Shown piece by piece: positions 9,007-20,587 of a stretch of DNA of 64,000 bases. Within the stretch, counting starts at the first letter, position 1. Every line of letters starts with the position of its first letter. A program made the position numbers and the translations under genes. Location of the stretch: positions 372,001 through 436,000 of the forward strand of contig NZ_CP060789.1 in the NCBI RefSeq assembly GCF_014489575.1, given 5' to 3'. The notes under the pieces were generated by a model. It had not been told where the DNA came from and did not search any database. It was given only the letters and a program-made list of their open reading frames with translations. Origin of the DNA: Tessaracoccus defluvii (GTDB lineage: Bacteria > Actinomycetota > Actinomycetes > Propionibacteriales > Propionibacteriaceae).

Positions 9007-10349
9007 ATGACGTTGAAGCGCAAGATCCTTGCGGGCCTCGCAGGCCTCCTGGCCGCCGGCCTCACACTCACGGCCTGTGGCACCGACACCGGTAACGGCG
9101 ACGGCGATGGGGCGGCGGCGGATCCGCCGCCGGCCAGCAGGTCGTCACATTCTGGTCATGGAACCCGGATGCCACCTCGGGGCAGCCGTACATCGAGGCC
9201 TTCGAGAAGGCACACCCCGACATCAAGATCGAGCACCGGTTCATCCAGTACTCCGACTATGTCAACACGACCCAGCTCGCGCTGCAGTCGGGCTCCGGCC
9301 CTGATGTCTTCGGGCTGCAGGTGGGGGCGCTCACCAACCAGTTCGCGCCGTTGGCCGCCGACCTGACCCCGGCTCTCGAGGAGAAGTTCGGTGCTGACTG
9401 GGCCGACAAGCTCATTTCGGTCAAGCAGCTCTCGGTCGGCGATCAGCAGGTCGCCGTGCCGTGGATGGTCACCGGTGGCGGCATCATGTGGGCGAACCAG
9501 ACGATGGTCGACGACCTCGGGCTCACCGTCCCGACCAACCGGGCGGAGCTGAAGGACTTCTGCGCCGCGGTCAAGGCCGCGGGCAAGATCTGCATGGTGC
9601 AGGGCGCGAAGGACTCCTGGCAGAACGTGGACGTCTACCAGACGCTCATCAACCAGATCGCGCCCGGCGAGTTCTACAAGGCGCTCGACGGCGAGGCTGA
9701 CTTCTCCGGTGACGCCTTCGTGCAGGCGTTCGCCACGTGGAAGTCGCTCTTCGACGACGGCATCTTCCAGGACGGTGCACTCGGCATGACCGCCTACCCC
9801 GATGCCAACGACGCCTTCAAGAAGAGCGAGGCGGCGATGATCGCCTTCGGCACCTGGCAGAACTCCGACACCACGAAGTCGCGGCTGGCGAGCTACACCG
9901 AAACCTATGGCGAAGGGTTCAATCCCGAGACGGTGTTCATGCCCTATGCCTTCCCCCTCATGGAGGACGGCGGGACCTCCGGCCTCATGTTCGGCGGCCC
10001 CGACGTCGGCTTCGCCGTCGCAGCCGGCAGCAAGGTGAGCGACGCGGCCACCACGTTCGCGCTGTGGCTGACCGGCAGCGAAGAAGCCCAGAAGATGATG
10101 TCCGTGACGGTGCAGCAGCCGGCGCTCGCGTCGGTGCCGCTGGATCTCAGCGACGTCGTCACCCCCGAGCAGGTGAAGGCGCTCGAGGCGCAGGGACCCG
10201 CGCTGGCCGACATGATCGGACCCCGCGAGATCCAGAACGCCGATGTCCGCACCGCCCTCGGTGATGCGCTCTCGGCGGTCGCGTCGGGGCAGCAGTCGCC
10301 CGAGGATGCGGCCGCGTCGGTCCAGGCAGCGATTGCCGCGGCCAAGTGA
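9007..10349 (+). CDS. ABC sugar-binding lipoprotein, family 1 (frameshifted)
   Basis: Extracellular solute-binding protein. The signal peptide ends in a lipobox (LTLTACG, Cys near residue 22), so it is anchored to the outer face of the membrane. The mature part begins GQQVVTFWSWNPDA. The frame breaks in the G run 9109-9112 (four G, five expected), giving a Gly-rich linker when restored. Total 447 aa. The binding cleft shows VPWMVTGGGIMWANQ near residue 150. AAGGGAC precedes the ATG. Gene order is regulator, hydrolase, binding protein, permease, permease. The substrate is unknown but should match the hydrolase. Confidence 0.9.
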
Positions 10350-10355
10350 TCCGGT

Positions 10356-10385
10356 GGGGCCCGCGGCCTGACGGCCGCGGGCCCC
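10356..10385 (+). repeat. Hairpin between binding protein and permease genes
   Basis: A perfect 13-bp stem (10356-10368 with 10373-10385) and a TGAC loop, directly after the lipoprotein stop. No T run follows, so it is not a full terminator. It more likely stabilises the upstream mRNA or causes partial termination, giving more binding protein than permease. Confidence 0.8.
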
Positions 10386-10406
10386 CTGAGGGAGAGGAGG
10401 TGTGGC

Positions 10407-11317
10407 GTGTTGGTGCGCGCATCTGAAGGGCGCCCTGTGAAGGCCAGGGCCGACAACGACACCTGACCGCCTACCTGTACCTGCTGCCCGCGCTGATGGT
10501 GGTGGCGGGGATCACGTACTTCGCGGTCTTCTACAACGCCTACATATCGACGCTCGACTGGAACGGGGTGACCCCGGATCCGGAGAACATCGGCCTGGGC
10601 AACTACGTGGCCATCGCGCAGGACCCGATCTTCTGGCGGTCGCTGGGCAACATTGCGGTCTTCGGTGTGATCACGGTCGCAGTGCAGATGATCTTCGGGC
10701 TGCTTCTCGCGGTGGTGTTGAGCGGCCCCGTGTTCGGACGTGGCGTCTACAAGGCGCTCGTCTTCATTCCCGTGGTGCTGGCGCCGGCGGCGATCTCGAC
10801 GGCGTTCCGTCAGTTCCTCAAGCCCGACGGGCAAGTCAACGCCGTCCTCGAAGGGCTGGGGCTCGGGTTCCTGCAGCAGTCCTGGATCGCGGACCCGAAC
10901 GTGGCGCTCTACGCGCTCGCCGGGATCAACATCTTCCAGTGGACCGGCTTCAGTTTCCTGCTCTACCAGGCGGCCCTGTCGCAGATCGACGTCAACTCGC
11001 TCGAGGCGGCGCAGATCGACGGCGCGGGCACGCTCAGGACGCTCTGGCACGTCGTCGTGCCGCAACTGCGCCCGACGCATGTGACGCTCATCCTGACGGG
11101 AGTCATCGGGTCGCTGAAGACCTTCGACATCGTCTTCCTCGTCACGGGCGGTGGGCCCGGGCGGGCGACCGAGTTCATGAGCACCTATATCTACAAGATG
11201 AGCGTCGTGCAGTTCCACGTGGGTTACGGGGCGGCGCTCTCGGTCGTGCTGCTGGTCCTGGCGATCCTGATGACGCTGGTGCAGATGCAGGTCTACAAGC
11301 TCAACAAGGAGGTCTGA
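10407..11317 (+). CDS. Sugar ABC transporter permease (MalF/UgpA type, frameshifted near start)
   Basis: Inner-membrane channel subunit with six hydrophobic segments, starting with LTAYLYLLPALMVVAG. The EAA cytoplasmic loop that docks the ATPase is SLEAAQIDGAGTLRTLWHVV near residue 200. The best start is GTG 10407, seven bases after GAGGAGG. Its frame stops early unless one G is added to the run 10447-10449, after which it joins the long frame (303 aa). Without the repair no start codon precedes the first membrane segment. It pairs with the permease immediately downstream. Confidence 0.88.
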
Positions 11318-11318
11318 C

Positions 11319-12110
11319 ATGTTCGGTCGACCGACGGCGAAGAGCCGGATCATCTATCAGATCCTGGCGACGATCATGGTGCTGCCCTTCGCGCTGCCGC
11401 TGATCTGGATCGTCATGATCAGCTTCGAGGGCCAGGGCGCCGTCAAGAACTACACGGCGGTCGTCACGCAGACGCCATTCCTGCAGTTCATCATCAACAG
11501 CGTGATCATCTCGGCCGGCACCGTGGCGGCCGTGTTCGTGTGCACCATGCTGGCCGCGTACGCCCTGTCGAAGATGCGCTTCGTCGGGCGCGAACTGATC
11601 TACGGCGCCATCATCGGGGGACTCATGCTCCCCGCCATCGCGCTGATCGTGCCCCTGTTCAACATGGTCAAGGCAACCGGCCTGTTCAACAACCACCTGG
11701 CTGTGATCCTGCCGCTGACGGCGGTGCTGCTGCCGATGACGGTCCTGTTGACCAGGAACTACATGCTGGGGATCCCCGACGAGCTGATCGAGTCGGCCAG
11801 GCTCGACGGCGCGAACTCGTTCGGCATCCTGATCCGTCTGATCGCGCCCCTGTCGAAGCCCATCGCCGCCGTCGTGGTGGTCTGGAGCTTCCTGAACTCC
11901 TGGAACGAGTTCCTGCTGCCGCTGCTGTTCCTGCAGGACACGAAGCTGCAGGTGGTCACGCAGGTGCCGACGTATTTCACCTCGACCTACGGTTCGGACG
12001 TGCCGAAGATCTTCGCGGCGCTCGTGATGATGTGTCTGCCGATCGTCATCACCTACCTGGCCTTCCAGCGGTTCTTCGAGCGGGGGCTGACGGCAGGTGC
12101 GCTCAAGTAG
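11319..12110 (+). CDS. Sugar ABC transporter permease (MalG/UgpE type)
   Basis: Second channel subunit, 263 aa with six hydrophobic segments. The EAA loop is ESARLDGANSFGILIRLIAP near residue 160 and the end is FQRFFERGLTAGALK, typical of MalG-like proteins. The ATG lies two bases after the preceding stop, with GGAGG inside the end of that gene. No ATP-binding subunit follows, so the importer should use a shared MsiK-type ATPase encoded elsewhere, as in many actinobacteria (inference). It is the last gene of the operon and faces the malic enzyme gene. Confidence 0.92.
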   Translation: MFGRPTAKSRIIYQILATIMVLPFALPLIWIVMISFEGQGAVKNYTAVVTQTPFLQFIINSVIISAGTVAAVFVCTMLAAYALSKMRFVGRELIYGAIIGGLMLPAIALIVPLFNMVKATGLFNNHLAVILPLTAVLLPMTVLLTRNYMLGIPDELIESARLDGANSFGILIRLIAPLSKPIAAVVVVWSFLNSWNEFLLPLLFLQDTKLQVVTQVPTYFTSTYGSDVPKIFAALVMMCLPIVITYLAFQRFFERGLTAGALK

Positions 12111-12122
12111 CGCGCCGCGGGG

Positions 12123-13840
12123 TCAGTCCTCGATGATCAGCTGCGGGTAGACCGGCTGCCACATCGCGTCGAAGATCTGCTCGACCGGATGGTCGAGCAG
12201 ATCTTCGACGACGCCGTCCGCCTCGGCCGCCCTGGCGACGGCGATCGCGACCGTCGCGGAGACGCGACGCAGGTCACGGATGTCGGGCAGCAGGGACTCG
12301 CCGCGGACGGTCACGTGGACCAGGGAGGCGAGTGCCTCGGCGGAGGCGGCGACCATGTTGTCCGTGACGCGGGTGGCGCGGCACACGGCCACGCCGAGGC
12401 CGATCCCCGGGAACACGAGCGCGTTGTTGGCCTGCGCGATCCTGTGCAGGACACCGGCGTGCGTGACGGGGTGGAACGGCGAGCCGGTCGCGATGAGCGC
12501 CCGGCCGTCGGTCCACTCCAGCAGCTCCTGCGGCGTGGCCTCGGACAGCGACGTGGGGTTCGACAGGGGAAGATGAGCGGCCGGTCCGTGTGTGCGGCCA
12601 TGTCCGTGACGATCTCGTGGGTGAACGAGCTGCCGCTGCCGGACGTGCCGATCAGCACCGTGGGGTGGACGTTGCGGACGATGTCGGCCAGGTCGTAGTG
12701 GCCGACCTGGTCGAGGTCCCAGTCCGCCAGTTCGCCGAGGCCGTGGGCGTAGGGGCGTTGGAAGTCGCGGAAGGCCTGCGTCGCGTCGTCGGTGATCAGC
12801 CCCCGGCTGCTGGTGATCCAGAACAGGGCCCGGGCGTCCGTCTCGTCCATGCCGTCCTGGACGAGCAGCCGGACCAGCAGGTCGGCGACGCCCACGCCGG
12901 CGGTTCCGCCGCCGTGGATGACGAAACGCTGGTCACGCAGCCGTTCATGCTTCGCCTTCACCCCGGAGAGGACGGCGCCGGCGACGACCGCCGCGGTGCC
13001 CTGGATGTCGTCGTTGAAGCTGCAGAAGTCGTCGCGGTAGTGGTTGAGGAGCCGGTGCGCGTTGCCGGCGCCGAAGTCCTCCCAGTGGATCATCGCGTGG
13101 GGGAACACGCTGTGCGCGGTGCGGACGAACGCGTCGATGAACTGGTCGTAGCGCTCACCGCGGACGCGGGCATGACGGACCCCGAGGTACAGCTCGTCGT
13201 TGAGGAGCCGCAGGTTGTCGGTGCCGACGTCGAGCACGATCGACATCATGCGATCCGGGTCGAGGCCACCGGCTGCGGTGTAGAGCGACTTCTTGCCCAG
13301 GCAGATCTGGATGCCGCCGACGCCCTGGTCGCCGATGCCGAGGATGCCCTCCGAGTCGGTGACGATGAGGATGTCGATCTCGTCGGGGTCCACGCGGGTC
13401 GCCCGCAGCGACTGCTCGATGGCGTCGGGCTCGTCGATCGACAGGAAGACGCCGTTCATCCGCTGGTACCAGAAGCTGAACGCCTGGATCGCCTCGCCGA
13501 TGGTGGGGGTGTAGACGATGGGCAGCATCTCGTCGATGTGATCCGACAGCAACCGGTAGAACAGGACGGTGTTGCGCTCCCGGAGTGCCTGCAGGTACGC
13601 GTACTTCTCCAGCGGCGTGTTCGCTGCCCGGAACCGGCCGTAGGCGCGGTGCACCTGCGCCTCGAGCGGGGTGACGTTGCTCGGTAGCAGGCCGACCAGG
13701 CCGAGCCGGGCGCGCTCCTCATGCGTGAAGGCGGTGCCTCTGTTCATGCGGGGGTTGCGCAGCACATCGCCGCCGCGTGCGGAGATCTGCATGCGGGAAC
13801 CGTGGCTGCCGGGCAGGATCTCGTACTGGCGGTTGGGCAT
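12123..13840 (-). CDS. NAD(P)-dependent malic enzyme, large type (frameshifted)
   Basis: Oxidative decarboxylation of malate to pyruvate in the cytosol. Conserved blocks: YTPTIGEAIQAFSFW near residue 115, DSEGILGIGDQGVGGIQI near 170 (substrate Asp and Gly-rich), EDFGAGNAHRLLNHYRDD near 260 (metal ligand), and the nucleotide loop VIHGGGTAGVGVAD near 320. The frame breaks on the G run 12566-12569 (one base missing). Repair continues into LSNPTSLSEATPQELLEW and a 572-aa protein, the usual length. The NAD versus NADP preference cannot be settled by eye. The last 30 codons contain a perfect 20-bp inverted repeat. Confidence 0.93.
12167..12210. repeat. Perfect 20-bp inverted repeat inside the malic enzyme gene
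   Basis: Bases 12167-12186 are the exact reverse complement of 12191-12210, around a GGAT loop. It lies inside codons for EDLLDHPVEQIFDA near the protein end. A stem this long and perfect is not expected by chance in coding DNA. Confidence 0.95.
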
Positions 13841-13849
13841 GCCGCCAGC

Positions 13850-14884
13850 CTAACCATCCCCGGCGGGCGTGGCGGGGGTTTCGGCCGACGAGGTGAGCTT
13901 GCCGCGCACCTGCTCAGGGGCGGGCAGGTAGTACAGGGCGAGTGAGTCGAGGATCCGGATCACCTGATCCATGGCGGCCTGTCGTTCGCCGTCGGTGGCT
14001 GCCCCCGCGGCGAGAGTGGCGGCCTTGACGGCGCGCCGCGCATCCGCCCGCGCGGCCTCGGGCAGGTGCCCCATGCCGACCGTCTCGGCATGGTCCTTCG
14101 CCACGGAGAACCGGATCTCGAGGTCGGCGGCCAGCGCGTCAAGGTCGTCCACCTCGAGGCCGGAGCCTTCGGTGGCGTACCTGGCCAGTGCCACCTCGAA
14201 CGCGTTCGTCGTCGGGACGGCGGCGTCGAACAGCGCCGGGGATTCGATCCGGTAGACGATGTCGGAGGCCAGTCGGCCGTACTCGGCCCGTACAGCGTCG
14301 ATGCGTCGCGTGATCCTGGCCCGCTGATCGGCGCCGGACATGACCTCAGGACGCTCCCCGCCGATCCGTGCGACCGCGTAGTCGACGAGGGTGGCGCCGT
14401 CGAGGTGGTGCTCACCGGGGAGAGGGATCCGTGTGGGGGCGCGACGGCGCAGCACCCACCACAGGGTGGCAGCCGCTGCGGCCGCGGTAGGGATCGCGAG
14501 CGCGGCACCGACGGGGGTGCCGGTCGCCAGCGGAATGGCGCCCGCGGTCAGGCCTCCCAAAACCATCAGGGCGGTGGAGAAGCGCAGCCGCTCGCCCTGG
14601 GTCCGCCAGGCGATCGGGGGGATGACGATGACATCGAAGGCCGCGCCGATCTTGAGCCTGGTGAGCCGGTCGTGGGCGTCGCCGTCGGCGAGGGTCAGCA
14701 CGCCGCGTGCATCCAGGGCATCGACCCAGGCGAAGGAGACCGGGTAGCCGCCTTCGGTGGGGAACTGGACGCTCACGACCACCGCGCGGACGCCGGGAGA
14801 GGTGGGGAGCAGCAGCAGGCAGGCCCCCACCAGCTCGGAGAGCACGACGCCTGCGGGGAGCGGGTTCCACAGCGGGAACGTCAC
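13850..14884 (-). CDS. Unrecognised membrane protein, paralogue A of a four-member family
   Basis: No function recognised; 344 aa. One hydrophobic segment lies near residues 10-30 and a hydrophobic hairpin near 125-170, followed by RRRAP, so the C-terminal half is probably cytosolic. That half carries the block shared with the genes at 14881, 23607 and 24446: YGRLASDIVYRIESPALFD, a variable helix, GMGHLPEAARADARRA and RILDSLALYYLP. Several positions are nearly invariant (Y, D, YRIE, ALFD, G..H.P, LYYLP). It starts at GTG overlapping the stop of paralogue B (GTGA), so the two are translationally coupled. Order on the minus strand: vWA protein, B, A. Confidence 0.75.
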   Translation of the reverse strand: MTFPLWNPLPAGVVLSELVGACLLLLPTSPGVRAVVVSVQFPTEGGYPVSFAWVDALDARGVLTLADGDAHDRLTRLKIGAAFDVIVIPPIAWRTQGERLRFSTALMVLGGLTAGAIPLATGTPVGAALAIPTAAAAAATLWWVLRRRAPTRIPLPGEHHLDGATLVDYAVARIGGERPEVMSGADQRARITRRIDAVRAEYGRLASDIVYRIESPALFDAAVPTTNAFEVALARYATEGSGLEVDDLDALAADLEIRFSVAKDHAETVGMGHLPEAARADARRAVKAATLAAGAATDGERQAAMDQVIRILDSLALYYLPAPEQVRGKLTSSAETPATPAGDG

Positions 14885-15894
14885 GACTCCTCCCCGGTGG
14901 TCTCGATGCGGCCCGGCAGGGCCAGGATCCGGCGTCCCTCCACCATCAGGGTGGCCTCCGTGGGGTTGGGCAGGTAGTAGAGCGCCAGGTCGGCGAGGAT
15001 CCCGGAGACCTGGCGCAGAGCTGCCTCCCGCTCGGCGGGCGAACGGGTGGAGCGGGCGAGCCGGGCCGCCTTGAGGGCGCGCTCGGCCGGCGGCCGTGAG
15101 GCGGAAGGGATGTGGGTCATCCCGACCGCCTCGGCGTTGGCTTGCGCTGTCTCGAAGGCGACCCTGACTTCGGCCGCGAGAGTGCCGATCTCTGCGGCCT
15201 CGAGATCCGGGCGACGGCTCTCCCAGCGGATGAGCGCCGTCGTCAGGGCGTTCGTGGCGGGCACCACCGGGTCGAACAGTGCCGGGTTCTCGATGCGGTA
15301 ACAGATGTCGCTGAGGAGCTCGCCGTAGCGCTCCTTGATCTCGTCGACCGAGCGGGCGGCCTCCCGGGCCCTCGGCCGGGAGTCGAGCAGCCGGTCCAGC
15401 GGATAGTTGCCGGCGGCCGTGCGGAAGGCCTGCCGGACGGCGGGGCGCACCCGGGAACGGAGGATCGGGCCGACGATGGCCAGCGCAATGAGCGCCGTGG
15501 CGAGGAACGCCTGCGCCTGCGCCGGGAGCGGTGTGAGCAGAAGGAACGGGATGGCCGTGACGGCGACGACGGCGAAGAGCACGGTCGACAGCACGATCGT
15601 CGGCAGATGGTTGTGCTGCATCGAGCCCGCTGGCAGGGCGAAGGCGCGTACCGGGTGCTTCGGGAGCCGGAGCAGCGCGAAGTCGCCGAGTTCCTGGTCG
15701 AGGTCCCCGCCCAGAATGTAGACGGGATCCGTGCTGTTCTGCATGGTCAGGCGCACCTTCGTCGGGCCGACCTCGAGGACGGTGACGGTGCCGTCGTCCG
15801 TCTCGATGGCCACGGCCCCCTCCAGACTCCGCAGCGGGGTCCGAAACTGCACGGGGCGCAGGTCGAGCGGGGGGAGCGGGGCGGGGGTGTCCAT
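14881..15894 (-). CDS. Unrecognised membrane protein, paralogue B of a four-member family
   Basis: No function recognised; 337 aa from the ATG at 15894 (a TTG three codons earlier is possible). The N-terminal 90 residues look beta-rich and soluble. Two membrane helices lie near 105-165 ([20 protein letters not shown], then [15 protein letters not shown]). The shared C-terminal block follows: [39 protein letters not shown] and [11 protein letters not shown]. It lies 35 bases after the vWA gene on the same strand and is GTGA-coupled to paralogue A, so vWA-B-A look like one operon. A role with a surface or secretion complex is possible but not shown. Confidence 0.75.
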   Translation of the reverse strand: MDTPAPLPPLDLRPVQFRTPLRSLEGAVAIETDDGTVTVLEVGPTKVRLTMQNSTDPVYILGGDLDQELGDFALLRLPKHPVRAFALPAGSMQHNHLPTIVLSTVLFAVVAVTAIPFLLLTPLPAQAQAFLATALIALAIVGPILRSRVRPAVRQAFRTAAGNYPLDRLLDSRPRAREAARSVDEIKERYGELLSDICYRIENPALFDPVVPATNALTTALIRWESRRPDLEAAEIGTLAAEVRVAFETAQANAEAVGMTHIPSASRPPAERALKAARLARSTRSPAEREAALRQVSGILADLALYYLPNPTEATLMVEGRRILALPGRIETTGEES

Positions 15895-17186
15895 CCCGGT
15901 CAACGATAGGTGCTGCGCGGGGCAGGCGCTCAGTCGCCGGTCACCATCTCCAGCATGCGGCTGCGCTTGCTCGTGTAGCGGACGTGGGCCGCGCCGGCCT
16001 CGAGGGATTCGCCGTCGTCCAGGGTGCCGGAGAACCGCTGACCGTCGGAGGTGCCGCTCACGTCGACCTTGCCGTCGCGGCGGGCCTTCGCGGCCAGCTT
16101 CAGTCCATCGCGGCTGGTGCGGAGGTTGCGGCCGGTCAGGAGGACCTCGTCGGTCACGTCGTCGCCGTCGAGGATGGCCAGGGAGCCGCCGAGGTGGGGC
16201 AGGCGGGCCAGAACGAGTCGCGCGATCACCAGGGCCAGGGCGACGAGGGCGGCCAGGCCTGCCGCTCCGGGCGCCAGCCAGCTGGGGATGGCCACCTCCG
16301 GGGCGTCGGCGCTGCCGGAGGTGCCTGCTTCGTCAGCGCCCTGGGTGGGGGAGGGGGTCTGCGAGGGTGCAGGGGTGGCGGCGTCGAGGTCGAACGCGAC
16401 GGGCGGCGTCTCCAGCAGGGCCGGGATCGTGAGCCCTGCGGCCTGCAGGTCGACTGCCCAGGGGCTGTCGAGCTGCGCCTGGAGGGCGAAGCTGCCGGTG
16501 GTGGGGAGCCCGGTGACAGTCACGGTGGCCGTGGCGGTCGCGCCCGGCTCCAGCTCGAGGCTGGGCGGCTCCATGACCAGGGCCACGCCGTCGGCGGGGG
16601 GCAGAAGGTCGGCGGCGGTGATCAGGTACGGGACCGTCGTGGCGGTGGAGACGAAGGTGGCCGTGGCCATGAGCGTGGTGCCCTGTACCGAGCTGGGCTC
16701 GAGGGTGGCGGTGAGGGGATCGGTGAGATCGACGCCGAGCACCTCGGCGATGCGGACGCGGGTGAGTTGGTCGGTGAGGCCCGCGAGGTAGCCGGTGACG
16801 TCGTCGGGGGTGGCGACGGTCGCGTCGGGGAAGACCTGCGTGAGCAGACCCGCGTCGGTGCGGCCGCCGATCGCCAGCGCGAAGGCGCCCACCTGTCGGT
16901 CGGCGACGGCTGCGTCGGCGGCGGTCCGCAGTTCGGCCCAGGCCGGTGCCGTGGCGGTGGGGTACTTCGAGGTGGGGGCCGCGTCGAGTTCGCCGTCGGT
17001 GATGAGCACGATGGCGGCGACGGGGCGTCCGCCGTCACGCTTGAGGGAGCTGACGCCGAGGTCGATGGCGGCGCCGATATCGGTCTGCTCGCCGAGGGGG
17101 ACGGCGGGGAGCTTCTCGAGGAGCGTGGCCTGTGTCGGGGCGGTCCCCTGCCATACCTCGCGGGCGCCGTCGTCGAAGGTGACGAC

Positions 17187-18158
<972 letters not shown>

Positions 18159-18162
<4 letters not shown>

Positions 18163-19102
18163 CCTGGCTCGCCGATTGGGGACTGACCTCCGCTGCAGCA
18201 CTGGGGGCGGTGGCCTTCGCGATCCTGCTGGTGCTGCTCGTGGGCCCCAGCCGCGAGTGGTGCCGAAGCACCGCCGTCGCCCTGCTGAGGTGCAGGGGGC
18301 GTCAGCCCTCGTCGGGGTGGCCGACCGGCTCACCGGGCTGGTGGACCGCGCGATGCAGCGCCGCAGCAGCGGGCTGGCGGAGCGGCTCGACATCGCCGGC
18401 ATCCGCACTCCCGCGAGCCACCTCGTGGTACTCACTGGCTCGGCGACCCTGGCGGGCGTTGCACTCGGCCTCCTGATGGGGCTACCTGCGCTCGCGGTCC
18501 TCGCGCTGGTGGGCGTGCCGGGCGGGGTCTGGGCCTGGATCACGCTGCGCACCGAGCGTCGCCGCAGCGAGTTCGCGCAGCAGCTTGATGAGACCGCCCA
18601 GATGCTGGCGGGAAGCCTGCGCTCGGGCTACTCATTCGCGCAGGCCGTCGCGACCGTCGGCCGCGAGGCCGTCAGCCCCACCAACGACGAGTTCACCCGC
18701 ATCACGAACGAGACCCGGCTCGGGCGTCCCCTCGGCGAGGCGCTGGAGCGCACGGCGGAACGGATGAAGAGCGAGGACTTCTCGTGGATCGGCCAGGCCG
18801 TGGCCATCAACCGGGAGGTGGGCGGCAACCTGGCTGACGTGCTCGACGGTGTGTCGCGCACCATCCGGGAGCGGGCCCAGCTACGCCGCCAGGTGGCCTC
18901 GCTCAGCTCCGAGGGGCGCCTGTCCGCAATCATCCTGGTCGCGCTGCCGTTCGTGATCATCGGTGTGCTGGGCTTGGCGAACCCGACCTACATCGGACAG
19001 TTGTTCACCAGCTTCCTCGGCTGGCTGATCCTGGCCGCCGCGGCAGTGCTGTTGGTGATCGGTTCCCTCTGGCTCCGCGCCGTCGTCCGGATCGAGTTCT
19101 GA
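18159..19102 (+). CDS. tadB: TadB-like type II secretion F membrane protein (frameshifted)
   Basis: Inner-membrane platform protein of the Tad pilus. A membrane helix near residues 8-30 precedes a frame break at 18259-18260 (two G, three expected). The long frame then gives two further helices (residues about 85-125) and the T2SSF domain with [18 protein letters not shown] and [19 protein letters not shown]. Two C-terminal helices close the protein. The repaired length is 314 aa. The start is the ATG overlapping the cpaF stop. tadC follows 7 bases later. Confidence 0.88.
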
Positions 19103-19109
19103 GGCCGCC

Positions 19110-19991
19110 ATGACGCTGCTCCCCATCGGCCTCACCCTCTTCGGCATCGGCATCGCCACGGCTGTGGGCCTGCTGCTGCTCGGCAGTGACCCCGTCCGCG
19201 CCCGCGCGCTGACCAACCTGGAGCGTGGCACCTCCGAGCCGCTCAGCAGTTCCCGCCGGGCGCAGGGGAACCTCGGCTTCTCCCGCCTGATCGACTCGCC
19301 CGCCCGCAGGAGCCGCCTCGAGGGCGCGATCGCCAAGGCCGGCTATCCCGGCGGCTGGACCGTGGACCAGCTGCTCTCGATCAAGGTGCTCATCGCGGTG
19401 TTCGTCCTGGTTCTCACAGCGCTGCTCTGGCTGACCGGGAACCCCGCGCCGCTCGTGCTGCTGGGCCTGGTGCTCACCGTCGGCGGCTACTTCCTGCCGG
19501 ACCTGCTTCTCTACAACACGGCCCTCAAGCGGCGGGAGGCCGTCGACCTGGAACTGGCCGACACGCTCGACCAGATGAGCATCGCGGTCCAGGCGGGTCT
19601 CGGATTCGACGCGGCACTGATCCGCATCGCCCGCAACGGGCGCGGCGTGCTGGCGAAGGAACTCGTCCGGACGTTGCAGGACATCCAGGTGGGGCAGTCC
19701 CGCCGCGCCGCCTACGACGACCTTGCCATGCGCACCGGCTCGACCCCGCTGCGGCGCTTCCTGCGCACCGTCATCCAGGCCGAGGCCTACGGCATCCCGC
19801 TGGCCGATGTCTTGACGGCCCAGGCCGGCGAGATGCGCATCGCCCGACGGCAGAACGCGGAGAAGAAGGCGATGGAGATCCCCGTCAAGGTGGTGTTCCC
19901 GCTCATCCTGTGCATCCTCCCGGTCATCTTCCTCATGATCCTCGGTCCGGCCGCGATCTCTGCGTACCAGGTGTTCAGCGGGCTGCGATGA
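19110..19991 (+). CDS. tadC: TadC-like type II secretion F membrane protein
   Basis: Second platform protein of the Tad pilus, 293 aa. A hydrophobic segment at the N-terminus, two helices near residues 85-130, the T2SSF domain (LADTLDQMSIAVQAGLGFDA, then AEKKAMEIPVKVVFPLILC) and a C-terminal helix. It ends in an ATGA overlap with the peptidase gene. No pilin gene is seen in the window, so the Flp pilin and TadE/F-like pseudopilins must be elsewhere. Confidence 0.9.
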   Translation: MTLLPIGLTLFGIGIATAVGLLLLGSDPVRARALTNLERGTSEPLSSSRRAQGNLGFSRLIDSPARRSRLEGAIAKAGYPGGWTVDQLLSIKVLIAVFVLVLTALLWLTGNPAPLVLLGLVLTVGGYFLPDLLLYNTALKRREAVDLELADTLDQMSIAVQAGLGFDAALIRIARNGRGVLAKELVRTLQDIQVGQSRRAAYDDLAMRTGSTPLRRFLRTVIQAEAYGIPLADVLTAQAGEMRIARRQNAEKKAMEIPVKVVFPLILCILPVIFLMILGPAAISAYQVFSGLR

Positions 19992-20587
19992 CGACGGAAG
20001 CTGAGACCGAGGCACCGTCGCGGCGCACCTCCCCGTGGGCCGGGGGAGTAGCGCTGGCTGCCGTCGCCGTCTGTGCGCTGCTGGTGGTGGAGACGAAGGC
20101 CGCCTGGCCAGCGTTTCTCATCCTCGCCCTCGCCTGGGCCGCCGCGGTGGCCGTCGACGTCGTGCGGCACCAACTTCCCGACCGCTACACCCTGCTCGGC
20201 TTCCTCGCCTTCATGGGGCTACTCCTGCCCGTCGCTCTCCTCGACGGCGACCTCGGCCGGTGGGGCACCACGCTGGTGGCCGCGCTCGTGAACGCCACGC
20301 TGCTGTTCGTGCTGGCGTTCATCAACCCGCGCGGCTTCGGGCTGGGCGACGTCAAGCTCGGGTTGAGCACCGGCGCGGCCCTCGGCTGGCTGGGCGCAGG
20401 CTGGGGTGGCATCGGGCTCGCGCTGCTGGGCTCGGCTGTGGGCTTCGTCCTCTTCGCAGTCACGAGCGGCCTGCTGCTGGCCACCGGCAAGGCCGGCCGC
20501 GACACGGACATCGCGTTCGGCCCGTTCATGGTCGCGGGTGTGCTCCTGACGCCGTGGGTGGCGGGCCTACTGGGTCTTGTTCCCTGA
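19988..20587 (+). CDS. Prepilin peptidase, A24 family (CpaA/TadV type)
   Basis: Membrane aspartyl protease that trims the leader of Flp prepilins. It is 199 aa with about six hydrophobic segments. The catalytic aspartates are expected in AVDVVRHQLPDRY near residue 57 and in the family motif GLGDVKLG near residue 117. The N-terminal methylase domain of PilD is absent, as usual for the Tad type. Coupled to tadC by ATGA. Its 3' end overlaps the convergent glutathione-transferase-like gene by 21 bases. Confidence 0.9.
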   Translation: MTTEAETEAPSRRTSPWAGGVALAAVAVCALLVVETKAAWPAFLILALAWAAAVAVDVVRHQLPDRYTLLGFLAFMGLLLPVALLDGDLGRWGTTLVAALVNATLLFVLAFINPRGFGLGDVKLGLSTGAALGWLGAGWGGIGLALLGSAVGFVLFAVTSGLLLATGKAGRDTDIAFGPFMVAGVLLTPWVAGLLGLVP

